Origin: Pseudomonadota bacterium
GTDB lineage: Bacteria; Pseudomonadota; Alphaproteobacteria; Rhizobiales; Xanthobacteraceae
Length of the DNA stretch: 14,663 nucleotides
NCBI GenBank assembly: GCA_023404705.1
Contig: JAEYAU010000034.1
Location: forward strand, 1-14,663
Reading direction: 5' to 3'
In this document: in pieces, positions 1-6,536 of the stretch
Position numbering within the stretch: the first letter of the stretch is position 1
How the letters are laid out: each line of letters starts with the position of its first letter
Program-made: the position numbers and the translations under genes
The notes under the pieces: model-generated
Told to the model about the DNA's origin: nothing
What the model saw: the letters and a program-made list of their open reading frames with translations, nothing else
Databases searched by the model: none

Positions 1-373
1 CGTCATAGCCCTTGAACGCGGCCACATAGGCGGCCAGCGCCTCGCGCGGAATGCCGATCACCAGAATGGGTTCTTCGTGCTGGACGATGCGCGCGCCGAG
101 GATGATTCCGTCAGGCGAGACCGCGCTCACGATATCGAGCGGCCGTCCCGAGTAGCCGACCGAGCCCGCGACATCGCGGGTCGAGAACGCATAACCGAGA
201 AGGGCACCGTCCTTCGCGCGGATGGCAGCAGCCGGCGGCGTGCCTTCCGCATTCGCGATGACGGCTGTCTCGGCAGGGAAGAAGCCAGTCGCGGCGTTGA
301 GGTCCGCTGCGTCCGCGGGGCCGGTGCATGCGAAGGCGACGCCGAGGGCGCACAGCGCGCGCATTCTTCGCAT
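1..373 (-). CDS. nirI: NirI/NosR-family FMN-binding regulatory flavoprotein, N-terminal part (cut by window edge)
   Basis: Only the first 124 codons are present; the gene continues beyond position 1. Read on the minus strand, the protein begins MRRMRALCALGVAFACTG and has a signal peptide ending near ADA-AD (about residue 22). A periplasmic FMN-binding-domain sequence follows, containing GYAFSTRDVAGSVGYSGRPL (residues 60-79) and HEEPILVIGIP (99-109), both typical of NosR/NirI. The family comprises membrane flavoproteins with polytopic and ferredoxin-like C-terminal parts, needed for expression or activity of nitrite or nitrous oxide reductase. The start at 373 is preferred because GAGG lies at 384-387; in-frame ATGs at 391 and 364 are alternatives. 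I use the name nirI because the gene is divergent from nirS, as in Paracoccus. NosR cannot be excluded without the rest of the gene. Confidence 0.75.
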   Translation of the reverse strand, partial: MRRMRALCALGVAFACTGPADAADLNAATGFFPAETAVIANAEGTPPAAAIRAKDGALLGYAFSTRDVAGSVGYSGRPLDIVSAVSPDGIILGARIVQHEEPILVIGIPREALAAYVAAFKGYD

Positions 374-426
374 CACGACATGACCTCGCATCAGCAAAAG
401 AAGATCACATGATGGGCTGCGACGCT

Positions 427-440
427 TTGACCACGATCAA
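427..440. promoter_or_regulatory. FNR/NNR-type palindrome 1 (TTGAC-CACG-ATCAA)
   Basis: The sequence TTGACCACGATCAA fits the TTGAT-N4-ATCAA consensus of the Crp/FNR superfamily (FNR, NNR/NnrR, DNR) with one mismatch. Its centre (433.5) is about 41.5 bases upstream of a minus-strand start near 392, the class II activation distance. A weak -10 (TCTTCT on the minus strand, 399-404) sits where expected. I infer that this site mainly serves the divergent nirI-type gene. Confidence 0.75.
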
Positions 441-454
441 ATGCCGCGGTGCGA

Positions 455-468
455 TTGACTGAAATCAA
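455..468. promoter_or_regulatory. FNR/NNR-type palindrome 2 (TTGAC-TGAA-ATCAA)
   Basis: A second 14-base site, TTGACTGAAATCAA, has its centre (461.5) 28 bases from that of the first. A centre at -41.5 would put the nirS transcript start near 503, giving a leader of about 28 bases before the ATG at 531. No good -10 hexamer is visible at that spacing, so the exact start is uncertain. The inferred role is activation of the nir operon under low oxygen and nitric oxide. Confidence 0.75.
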
Positions 469-530
469 AGCACCTCCGTTGCGGCCGTTGCACAGGTCAT
501 GGACCGTAATGGCAACCGGAGAATCGCGCG

Positions 531-2309
531 ATGCGATGTTCTCGTACACAGGCGGCCGCGCTCCTGGGCGGAGTAGCCGCGCTGTTCATGCTTCTGCCGA
601 TCACGGCCGGAGCTCAACAACAACCGCAGCCCAAGCCGTCGCCCTCCGACCTCCAACAGCATCGCACCACGCCGGGCGGCCAGTATCAGCCGAGCCTCGA
701 CGTCCTCGGCGAGAAGAAGGTCGAGCAGCCGGGCACCAAGCCCGGTGATCCTGCGCTCACCAAGGCCGAGTTCGACCAGGCCAATCAGATCTATTTCGAG
801 CGTTGCGCGGGCTGCCACGGCGTGCTGCGCAAGGGCGCGACCGGCAAGCCGCTCACGCCGGATCTCACCAAGAAACTCGGCTTCGACTATCTGCGCGACT
901 TCATCACCTACGGATCGCCCGGCGGCATGCCGAACTGGGGCACCTCGGGCGAGCTCAAGGCCGAGCAGGTGGAGCTGATGGCGCGCTATCTCCTGAACGA
1001 CCCGGCGCAGCCGCCGGAGTTCGGTCTCAAGGAGATGAAGGAGACCTGGAAGATCGTCGTGCCGGTCGACAAGCGGCCGACGAAGAAGATGAACAAGCTC
1101 GACATCGACAATCTGTTCTCGGTCACGCTGCGCGACAGCGGCGAGATCGCGCTGATCGACGGGGCGAGCAAGAAGATCGAGCACGTCATCAAGACGGGCT
1201 ACGCGGTGCATATCTCCCGCGTCTCGGCTTCGGGCCGGTATCTGTTCGCGATCGGGCGCGACGCCAAGATCAACCTCATCGATCTCTGGATGGATCCGCC
1301 GCAGACCGTCGCCGAGATCAAGGTCGGCACGGAGGCGCGCTCGGTCGAGACGTCGAAGTACAAGGGCTTCGAGGACAAGTATGCGATCGCCGGCTCCTAT
1401 TGGCCGCCGCAATACACGATCATGGACGGCGCGACGCTCGAACCGCTCAAGGTCGTCGCCACCCGCGGCATGACCTACGATACGCAGGAGTATCACCCGG
1501 AGCCGCGGGTCGCCTCGATCGTGGCCTCGCACTACAATCCGGAATTCGTGGTCAATGTGAAGGAGACCGGACAGATCCTGCTGGTCAACTACAAGGACAT
1601 CAAGAACCTGAAGGTGACCACGATCTCGGCCGAGCGCTTCCTGCATGACGGCGGCTTCGACAAGACCGGCCGCTACTTCCTGGTCGCCGCCAACGCGCGC
1701 CACAAGGTCGCGGTGGTCGACACCAAGGACGGCAAGCTGGTCGGCGTGATCGAGACCAAGGGCCAGACGCCGCATCCCGGTCGCGGCGCCAATCTCAACC
1801 ATCCGAAGTTCGGACCGGTCTGGGCCACGAGTCATCTCGGCGACGAGACCGTCTCGTTCATCGGCACGGACCCGGAGAAGAACAAGCAGAACGCCTGGAA
1901 GGTCGTGCAGACGGTGCCCGGCCAGGGCGGCGGCTCGCTCTTCATCAAGACGCACCCGAAGTCGGACAACCTCTACATCGACACGCCGCTCAATCCGGAC
2001 GCCGAGATCTCGTCTTCGGTCGCTGTGTTCAGGATCAAGGATCTCGGCCAGGCGGAGCCCAAGTTCCAGGTGCTGCCGATCGGCCAGTGGTCCGGCATCT
2101 CCGAGGGCCAGCGCCGCGTCGTGCAGGGCGAGTACAACCAGGCCGGCGACGAGGTGTGGTTCTCGGTGTGGAACGGCAAGGCCCAGGAGTCGGCCATCGT
2201 CGTGGTCGACGACAAGACGCTGAAGCTCAAGCATGTGATCCGCGACAAGCGGCTCGTCACGCCCACCGGCAAGTTCAACGTCTACAACACGCGCAAGGAC
2301 GTCTACTGA
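531..2309 (+). CDS. nirS: Cytochrome cd1 nitrite reductase (NO-forming)
   Basis: This 592-residue periplasmic enzyme reduces nitrite to nitric oxide and is the key step of denitrification in this locus. A signal peptide (about residues 1-28, ending TAGA-QQ) precedes a c-type heme domain with CAGCH at 92-96 and an axial-type methionine, M133 (GGMPNWG). An eight-bladed d1-heme propeller then runs to the C-terminus. Conserved positions include H227 (proximal d1 ligand in YAVHIS) and the distal catalytic pair H372 (LHDGG) and H415 (PHPGRG). H44 and Y52 match His17 and Tyr25 of the Paracoccus pantotrophus enzyme; all seven ligand positions are offset by 27, the length of the presequence. The start is supported by GGAGAA at 518-523. 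The gene leads the operon behind two FNR-type sites. The identification is firm. Confidence 0.98.
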   Translation: MRCSRTQAAALLGGVAALFMLLPITAGAQQQPQPKPSPSDLQQHRTTPGGQYQPSLDVLGEKKVEQPGTKPGDPALTKAEFDQANQIYFERCAGCHGVLRKGATGKPLTPDLTKKLGFDYLRDFITYGSPGGMPNWGTSGELKAEQVELMARYLLNDPAQPPEFGLKEMKETWKIVVPVDKRPTKKMNKLDIDNLFSVTLRDSGEIALIDGASKKIEHVIKTGYAVHISRVSASGRYLFAIGRDAKINLIDLWMDPPQTVAEIKVGTEARSVETSKYKGFEDKYAIAGSYWPPQYTIMDGATLEPLKVVATRGMTYDTQEYHPEPRVASIVASHYNPEFVVNVKETGQILLVNYKDIKNLKVTTISAERFLHDGGFDKTGRYFLVAANARHKVAVVDTKDGKLVGVIETKGQTPHPGRGANLNHPKFGPVWATSHLGDETVSFIGTDPEKNKQNAWKVVQTVPGQGGGSLFIKTHPKSDNLYIDTPLNPDAEISSSVAVFRIKDLGQAEPKFQVLPIGQWSGISEGQRRVVQGEYNQAGDEVWFSVWNGKAQESAIVVVDDKTLKLKHVIRDKRLVTPTGKFNVYNTRKDVY

Positions 2310-2323
2310 CGCCCAGGCGCTTG

Positions 2324-2358
2324 CGGCGGCGCAGCACACGGGGGTGGCCGCGCCGCCG
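2324..2358 (+). other. GC-rich stem-loop between nirS and nirE
   Basis: The 9-base stem CGGCGGCGC (2324-2332) pairs perfectly with GCGCCGCCG (2350-2358) around a 17-base loop. It lies in the only sizeable gap (83 bases) of the operon, just after the nirS stop. No T-run follows, so it is not a standard intrinsic terminator. It could protect the 3' end of a processed nirS message or partly attenuate downstream transcription. Such pairing can also arise by chance at this GC content. Confidence 0.4.
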
Positions 2359-2392
2359 ACTTCCCCCGGATGACCCAGCAGGAAGACGCGTG

Positions 2393-3166
2393 ATGACGAC
2401 CGGTAAGGTCTTTCTCGTCGGCGCCGGCCCCGGTGACCCGGAGCTCCTCACCCTCAAGGCGCTGCGCGCGATCGAAGCGGCCGATGTGGTGGTCTACGAT
2501 CGCCTGGTGCCCTCCGAGATCCTCGACTTCATTCCGGAAGGCGCAACGCGCATCAATGTCGGCAAGCAGGCCGGCAATCATCCGGTGCCGCAGGACGAGA
2601 TCAACGCGACGCTCGTGCGGCTCGCCCGTGCAGGCCGCACCGTGGTGCGCCTCAAGGGCGGCGATCCCTTCATCTTCGGACGCGGTTGCGAAGAGGCGTT
2701 CGAGCTCGAGCAGGCGCACATTCCCTACGAGGTCATTCCGGGCATCACCGCGGCGCAAGGCTGCGCGGCTTCCGCGCACGTGCCGCTGACCCATCGCGGG
2801 CTCGCGACCGGCGTGCGCTATGTCACGGGTCATTGCCGCGCCGACGCGCCGCTCGACCTCGATTGGGCGAGTCTGGCGGATCCCGACACCACGCTCGTCG
2901 TCTATATGGGACTCGCGAATATCGACGTAATTTCCCGCGAGTTGATCGCCCACGGGCTGCCGCCCGAGACGCCGGTTCTTGCGATTTCTCAAGGTACGAC
3001 CGCGCGCGAGCAGCGACGATGCGCAACGCTCGCGACGCTGCCGATCGTCGCGCAGACGGCCGGAACGACCGGCCCCGTCCTGTTCATCATCGGCCGGGTG
3101 GCGGCGCTCGCGGCGGCACGGAATGAACATGCATCCCCGGACCAGATGGACATCGCTGTGGCTTAG
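2393..3166 (+). CDS. nirE: Uroporphyrinogen-III C-methyltransferase for heme d1 synthesis
   Basis: This 257-residue SAM-dependent enzyme methylates uroporphyrinogen III at C2 and C7 to give precorrin-2, the first committed step towards siroheme and heme d1. The N-terminal GAGPGDPELLTLKA (residues 10-23), VVRLKGGDPFIFGRG (84-98) and PGITAA (116-121) are hallmarks of the SUMT/CobA family. There is no CysG-type dehydrogenase/chelatase domain. The start at 2393 has AGGAAG at 2380-2385; an open frame extends upstream into nirS, but only this start gives a normal SUMT N-terminus. The 3' end overlaps nirC by 44 bases. The sequence alone could be a cobalamin-pathway CobA, but its place between nirS and nirC argues for NirE. 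Confidence 0.94.
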   Translation: MTTGKVFLVGAGPGDPELLTLKALRAIEAADVVVYDRLVPSEILDFIPEGATRINVGKQAGNHPVPQDEINATLVRLARAGRTVVRLKGGDPFIFGRGCEEAFELEQAHIPYEVIPGITAAQGCAASAHVPLTHRGLATGVRYVTGHCRADAPLDLDWASLADPDTTLVVYMGLANIDVISRELIAHGLPPETPVLAISQGTTAREQRRCATLATLPIVAQTAGTTGPVLFIIGRVAALAAARNEHASPDQMDIAVA

Positions 3167-3449
3167 CGCGCCGGCCCTGGGCATTGCGCTGGCGGCCACC
3201 TCCGCTGCCGCAACGGACCTCTCCAATCTGGTGCGCCAGGACTGCGGCGGCTGCCACGGCCTCACGCTCAAGGGCGGACTCGGCAAGCCGCTCACGGTCG
3301 AGCATCTCGCGCCATGGGACCGCGAGCAGATCACCCAGATCATTCTCAACGGCGTGCCCGGCACCCCCATGCCGGGATGGCGGCCGCTGCTCTCCGAGGA
3401 CGAAGCGCGGACGATCGCGGACATGCTCAAGCAGGGAGCTTTGCAATGA
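3123..3449 (+). CDS. nirC: Periplasmic monoheme cytochrome c NirC
   Basis: This 108-residue c-type cytochrome has a signal peptide (about residues 1-30, ending SAAA-TD), one heme site CGGCH (41-45) and a likely axial methionine M83 in TPMPGW. The pattern following the heme, GLTLKGGLGKPLT, resembles the c-domain of NirS. Known NirC proteins are small periplasmic cytochromes implicated in heme d1 maturation or in delivering electrons to NirS. The gene starts inside the end of nirE (44-base overlap) with only a weak ribosome-binding site, so translation is probably coupled; ATG at 3129 is an alternative start. It overlaps nirF by ATGA. Confidence 0.92.
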   Translation: MNMHPRTRWTSLWLSAPALGIALAATSAAATDLSNLVRQDCGGCHGLTLKGGLGKPLTVEHLAPWDREQITQIILNGVPGTPMPGWRPLLSEDEARTIADMLKQGALQ

Positions 3450-4624
3450 AGCGAACGCTGACGGCGCTGCTTGTGCTGGGCGCAACACTCCTCGCGGCGC
3501 CGGTCGCCGCGGACGAGCTGCGCGGCACCGGCAATCTCGGCCTGGTGATCGAACGCACGGCGGGCTCGATCGCGATCGTCGACACCGGCGCGCGGGCCGT
3601 GATCGGCCGTGTGACGGGCCTCGGCGATCTCTCGCATGCGTCGGCGGTGTTCTCGCCCGACCAGCGCTACGCCTATCTGTTCGGCCGTGACGGAGGCCTG
3701 AGCAAGATTGACCTGCTGACGAGCGCGCTGGTGAAGCGCGTCATCCAGGGCGGCAATGCCATTGGTGGTGCGATCTCGGACGATGGCGCGCTGGTTGCGG
3801 TCTCGAATTATGAGCCGGGCGGCGTGCGCGTGTTCGACGCGGTCACGCTGCAGCAGGTCGCCGACATCCCTGCCGTCGGCGCGGAGGGGCGCGCCTCGAA
3901 GACGGTCGGCCTCGTCGATCTGCCGGGCCGGCGATTCGCCTATGCACTCTACGATGCGGGGGAGATCTGGATCGCCGATCTGTCGCGGCCCGACGTGCCG
4001 CGGCTCACCAAGCTCACGGGCGTCGGCAAGCTGCCCTATGACGGCAATGTCACGCCGGACGGCCGCCACTATCTGGCGGGGCTGTTCGGCGAGGACGGCG
4101 TCGTGCACGTGGACCTGTGGCGCGAGCCGCTCGCCGCCATGCGCATCCTCGACGGCTACGGCCGCGGCGAGGAGAAGCTTCCGGTCTACAAGATGCCGCA
4201 TCTCGAAGGCTGGGCCGCCGCCGGCGAACTGATGCTCATTCCGGCGGTGGGCCGCCACGAGCTCATCGCGGTTGACCGCAGGACGTTCAAGGAGGTCGGC
4301 CGCGTCGCGACGCATGGACAGCCGGTCTTCGCGGTCGCGCGGCCTGACGGACGCCACGTCTGGGTCAACTATGCGCATCCGCGCAACGACACCGTCGAAG
4401 TAATCGACACCACGACACTGAAGATCGTGCACCGCCTAGCGCCCGGTCCGGCCGTGCTGCACCTGGAGTTCACGCCGCGCGGCCACGAGGTGTGGGTCTC
4501 GGTGCGTGATCGCAACGTCGTGCAGGTCTACGACACCGCGACCTTTGCGCTGAAGGCGGAGCTTCCCGCGACGCATCCGTCCGGCATCTTCTTCACGGCG
4601 CGCGCGACGAGGATCGGTCAATGA
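3446..4624 (+). CDS. nirF: Heme d1 biosynthesis protein NirF
   Basis: This 392-residue periplasmic protein has a signal peptide (MKRTLTALLVLGATLLAAP, cleavage near AAD) and a beta-propeller like the d1 domain of NirS and NirN, but no cytochrome c domain or CXXCH. NirF binds heme d1 or its precursor and is essential for a late step in the periplasm. H64 (GDLSHAS) is a candidate for the conserved histidine shown to matter in Paracoccus NirF (His41 there). No lipobox cysteine is present, so it should be soluble, unlike the lipoprotein form in Pseudomonas. The start overlaps the nirC stop (ATGA), with GGGAG at 3434-3438. The end overlaps nirDL by ATGA. Confidence 0.95.
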   Translation: MKRTLTALLVLGATLLAAPVAADELRGTGNLGLVIERTAGSIAIVDTGARAVIGRVTGLGDLSHASAVFSPDQRYAYLFGRDGGLSKIDLLTSALVKRVIQGGNAIGGAISDDGALVAVSNYEPGGVRVFDAVTLQQVADIPAVGAEGRASKTVGLVDLPGRRFAYALYDAGEIWIADLSRPDVPRLTKLTGVGKLPYDGNVTPDGRHYLAGLFGEDGVVHVDLWREPLAAMRILDGYGRGEEKLPVYKMPHLEGWAAAGELMLIPAVGRHELIAVDRRTFKEVGRVATHGQPVFAVARPDGRHVWVNYAHPRNDTVEVIDTTTLKIVHRLAPGPAVLHLEFTPRGHEVWVSVRDRNVVQVYDTATFALKAELPATHPSGIFFTARATRIGQ

Positions 4625-5604
4625 CCCCGACCGAGCTCGCCCTGATCGATCGATGGCAGCGCGACTTCCCGCTGGTGCCGCGACCCTTCGCGGCGGCGGG
4701 GCAGCCGGTCGGCCTCGACGAGAGCGCCACCATCGCGACCTTCCAGCGGCTGCGCGAGGCGGGCGTGCTCACGCGCATCGGCGCAGTCGTGAAGCCGCAT
4801 GCGGTCGGCGCCAGCACGCTGTCGGCCATGCGGGTGCCGCCCGAGCGGCTCGACGAGGTCGCGGCGCTGGTGAGCCACGATCCCCACGTGAACCACAATT
4901 ACGAGCGCACGCATCCGATCAATCTCTGGTTCGTGGTCACGGCGCCTGACGCCGAGGGCGTCGCCGCGACGCTCGCCCGCCTGGAGGCGCAGACCGGGAT
5001 CGCGATCCTCGATCTGCCGCTGCTCGAGGCCTATCACCTCGACCTCGGCTTCCCGCTCGCCGGGCCGCGCCGGGCGCGCCAGACAGCGCCCCGTTCGGGC
5101 GAGGCCTACGTTCCGGACCGGCTCGACCGCGTGCTGCTCGCCGCGCTCGAGGACGGCCTGCCGATCGTGGCGGAGCCGTACCGTCATCTGGCGGACCGGA
5201 TCGGCGTGCCCGAGGCCCAGCTGCGCGCGCGGCTGCATCGTCTCGCGGATGCCGGCATCGTCACCCGCTTCGGCTGCGTCGTGCGTCATCGCGCACTCGG
5301 CTACACCGCGAACGCCATGGCGGTGTGGAACGTGCCGGACGCGCGCGTTGCCGACGTGGCGCGGATCTTCGCGCGGCATCCGGGTGTGACGCTGTGCTAC
5401 CGGCGGCCGCGCCGCCTGCCGGAGTGGCCGTTCAACCTGTTCTGCATGGTGCATGCCAAGGCCCCGGCCGAGGCCCATGCGGTGATCGACGACCTGAACC
5501 TCACCGCCGACACCGGGCTCCTCGAGCAAGCAGTGCTGTTCTCGACGCGCTGCTTCAAGCAGCGCGGCGCCGTGTTCTCACGAACCGTGGAGGGCGTGCA
5601 TTGA
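4621..5604 (+). CDS. nirDL: Fused siroheme decarboxylase NirDL
   Basis: This 327-residue cytoplasmic protein consists of two tandem copies of the AsnC/Lrp-like siroheme decarboxylase fold. The first (about 1-148) carries NHNYERTHPINLWFVV (91-106) and corresponds to NirD. The second (about 166-327) carries CYRRPRRLPEWPFNLF (259-274) and corresponds to NirL. They are joined by an R/A/P-rich linker (about 149-165). With NirG and NirH it removes the acetate carboxyl groups at C12 and C18 of siroheme to give 12,18-didecarboxysiroheme. The fused form is known in Paracoccus and Hydrogenobacter, whereas Pseudomonas has separate genes. It overlaps nirF by ATGA and nirG by TTGA. D and L halves are assigned by gene order and motif type. 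Confidence 0.94.
   Translation: MTPTELALIDRWQRDFPLVPRPFAAAGQPVGLDESATIATFQRLREAGVLTRIGAVVKPHAVGASTLSAMRVPPERLDEVAALVSHDPHVNHNYERTHPINLWFVVTAPDAEGVAATLARLEAQTGIAILDLPLLEAYHLDLGFPLAGPRRARQTAPRSGEAYVPDRLDRVLLAALEDGLPIVAEPYRHLADRIGVPEAQLRARLHRLADAGIVTRFGCVVRHRALGYTANAMAVWNVPDARVADVARIFARHPGVTLCYRRPRRLPEWPFNLFCMVHAKAPAEAHAVIDDLNLTADTGLLEQAVLFSTRCFKQRGAVFSRTVEGVH
5589..5594 (+). promoter_or_regulatory. Ribosome-binding site fixing the TTG start of nirG
   Basis: GGAGGG lies 6 bases before the TTG at 5601. The reading frame contains no ATG or GTG close by, and this strong site inside the end of nirDL decides the start. Confidence 0.7.
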
Positions 5605-6050
5605 CCCACGATCCGACCGAACGCGCGATCATCAATGGGCTGCAGGGCGGCTTCCCGGTGGCGCCCCATCCGTTCCGCACGGCCGGGGCTCAGCTCGGCT
5701 TGAGCGAAGGCGAGGTGCTCGCAAGCCTGCACGACCTGATCGAGACGGGTCGGCTCAGCCGCTTCGGACCGCTGTGGAACGCCGAGGGCCTCGGCGGCGC
5801 CGTGTGTCTTGCCGCAATGGCGGTCCCGCCGGAGCGCTTCGAGGAGGTCGCCGCGCAAGTGAACGCGCATCCGGAGATCGCGCACAACTACGAGCGCACG
5901 CATGCGCTCAACATGTGGTTCGTGATCTCGGCCGAGCAGCCCGCGCGCATTGCCGAGGTGGCCGCGGAGATCGAGGCCGAGACCGGCCTCACGGTCCATC
6001 CCATGCCGAAGCTGCGCGAGTTCTTCGTCGGCTTCCGGATGGAGGTCTGA
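5601..6050 (+). CDS. nirG: Siroheme decarboxylase subunit NirG
   Basis: This 149-residue single-domain relative of the first half of NirDL carries AHNYERTHALNMWFVI (94-109) after an N-terminal winged-helix-like region (GLQGGFPVAPHPF, 13-25). It is expected to work with NirDL and NirH in decarboxylating siroheme. The start codon is TTG, sharing TTGA with the nirDL stop; a longer open frame reaches back into nirDL, but that part has no family similarity. NirH follows after 1 base, with GGAGGT at the end of nirG as its ribosome-binding site. The annotation AsnC-family transcriptional regulator, often given by automated tools, would be misleading here. Confidence 0.92.
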   Translation: MTHDPTERAIINGLQGGFPVAPHPFRTAGAQLGLSEGEVLASLHDLIETGRLSRFGPLWNAEGLGGAVCLAAMAVPPERFEEVAAQVNAHPEIAHNYERTHALNMWFVISAEQPARIAEVAAEIEAETGLTVHPMPKLREFFVGFRMEV

Positions 6051-6051
6051 G

Positions 6052-6528
6052 ATGCTCGATGCTGTCGACCGCCGCCTCGTCGCCGCGACGCAGGGCGGGT
6101 TGCCGCTGGTCGCCGAGCCCTATCGTGCGCTGGCGGACGAGCTGGGTCTTGAAGCTTCCGACGTGATGGCGCGTCTCGAGCGGTTGCTCGCGAGCGGCGC
6201 GATCCGCCGGATCGGCGCGATTCCCAATCATTACGCGCTGGGGCTCACGGCCAACGGCATGTCGGTCTGGGACGTGCCGGACGATCTCGTGGCCGAGATC
6301 GGCCCGCGAGTCGGAGCGCTCGACTTCGTCACCCATTGCTACGAGCGGCCGCGGCATCTGCCGCTCTGGCCCTACAACATGTTCGCCATGGTGCACGGCC
6401 GCTCGCGCGACGAGGTGCGCGAGAAGGTGGCCGAGATTGCGAGCGTGATCGGCTCCGCCGCGCGTGCGCACGACGTGCTGTTCTCCACCCGCATCCTCAA
6501 GAAGACCGGCTTACGCATCGCCGCATAG
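6052..6528 (+). CDS. nirH: Siroheme decarboxylase subunit NirH
   Basis: This 158-residue single-domain decarboxylase subunit is most like the second half of NirDL. It carries CYERPRHLPLWPYNMFAMVHG at 96-116 (key residues C96, Y97, R99, W107, N109, H115), a winged-helix-like N-terminus (GGLPLVAEPYRALADELGL, 15-33) and the C-terminal VLFSTRILKK also seen in NirL. It acts in the cytoplasm with NirDL and NirG on siroheme. The start at 6052 follows GGAGGT (6041-6046) and lies 1 base after the nirG stop. The nirJ start is 8 bases downstream of its stop. Confidence 0.93.
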   Translation: MLDAVDRRLVAATQGGLPLVAEPYRALADELGLEASDVMARLERLLASGAIRRIGAIPNHYALGLTANGMSVWDVPDDLVAEIGPRVGALDFVTHCYERPRHLPLWPYNMFAMVHGRSRDEVREKVAEIASVIGSAARAHDVLFSTRILKKTGLRIAA

Positions 6529-6536
6529 GACAAACG

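Noticed and set aside
465..2339. Long antisense open frame (624 codons) opposite nirS
   Set aside because: Its arginine/aspartate/valine/leucine-rich composition is what the reverse of a high-GC gene yields, there is no recognisable domain, and it lies fully over nirS, which is certain.
2370..2393. Seven-codon reading frame (MTQQEDA) ending on the nirE start as TGATG, a possible coupling leader
   Set aside because: No ribosome-binding site precedes it, and nirE has its own AGGAAG at 2380-2385; the arrangement could easily be chance.
2393..3166. Cobalamin-pathway cobA
   Set aside because: The sequence family is the same, but no other cobalamin gene except the chelatase relative is present, and the gene is embedded in the heme d1 operon.
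2303..4432. Long antisense open frame (709 codons) opposite nirE, nirC and nirF
   Set aside because: It spans three real genes, has no family motif and has a composition typical of a high-GC shadow frame.
4621..6528. Lrp/AsnC transcription regulators
   Set aside because: The fold is related, but the NHNYER and CYxRPR-WPxN motifs and the position between nirF and nirJ identify siroheme decarboxylases.
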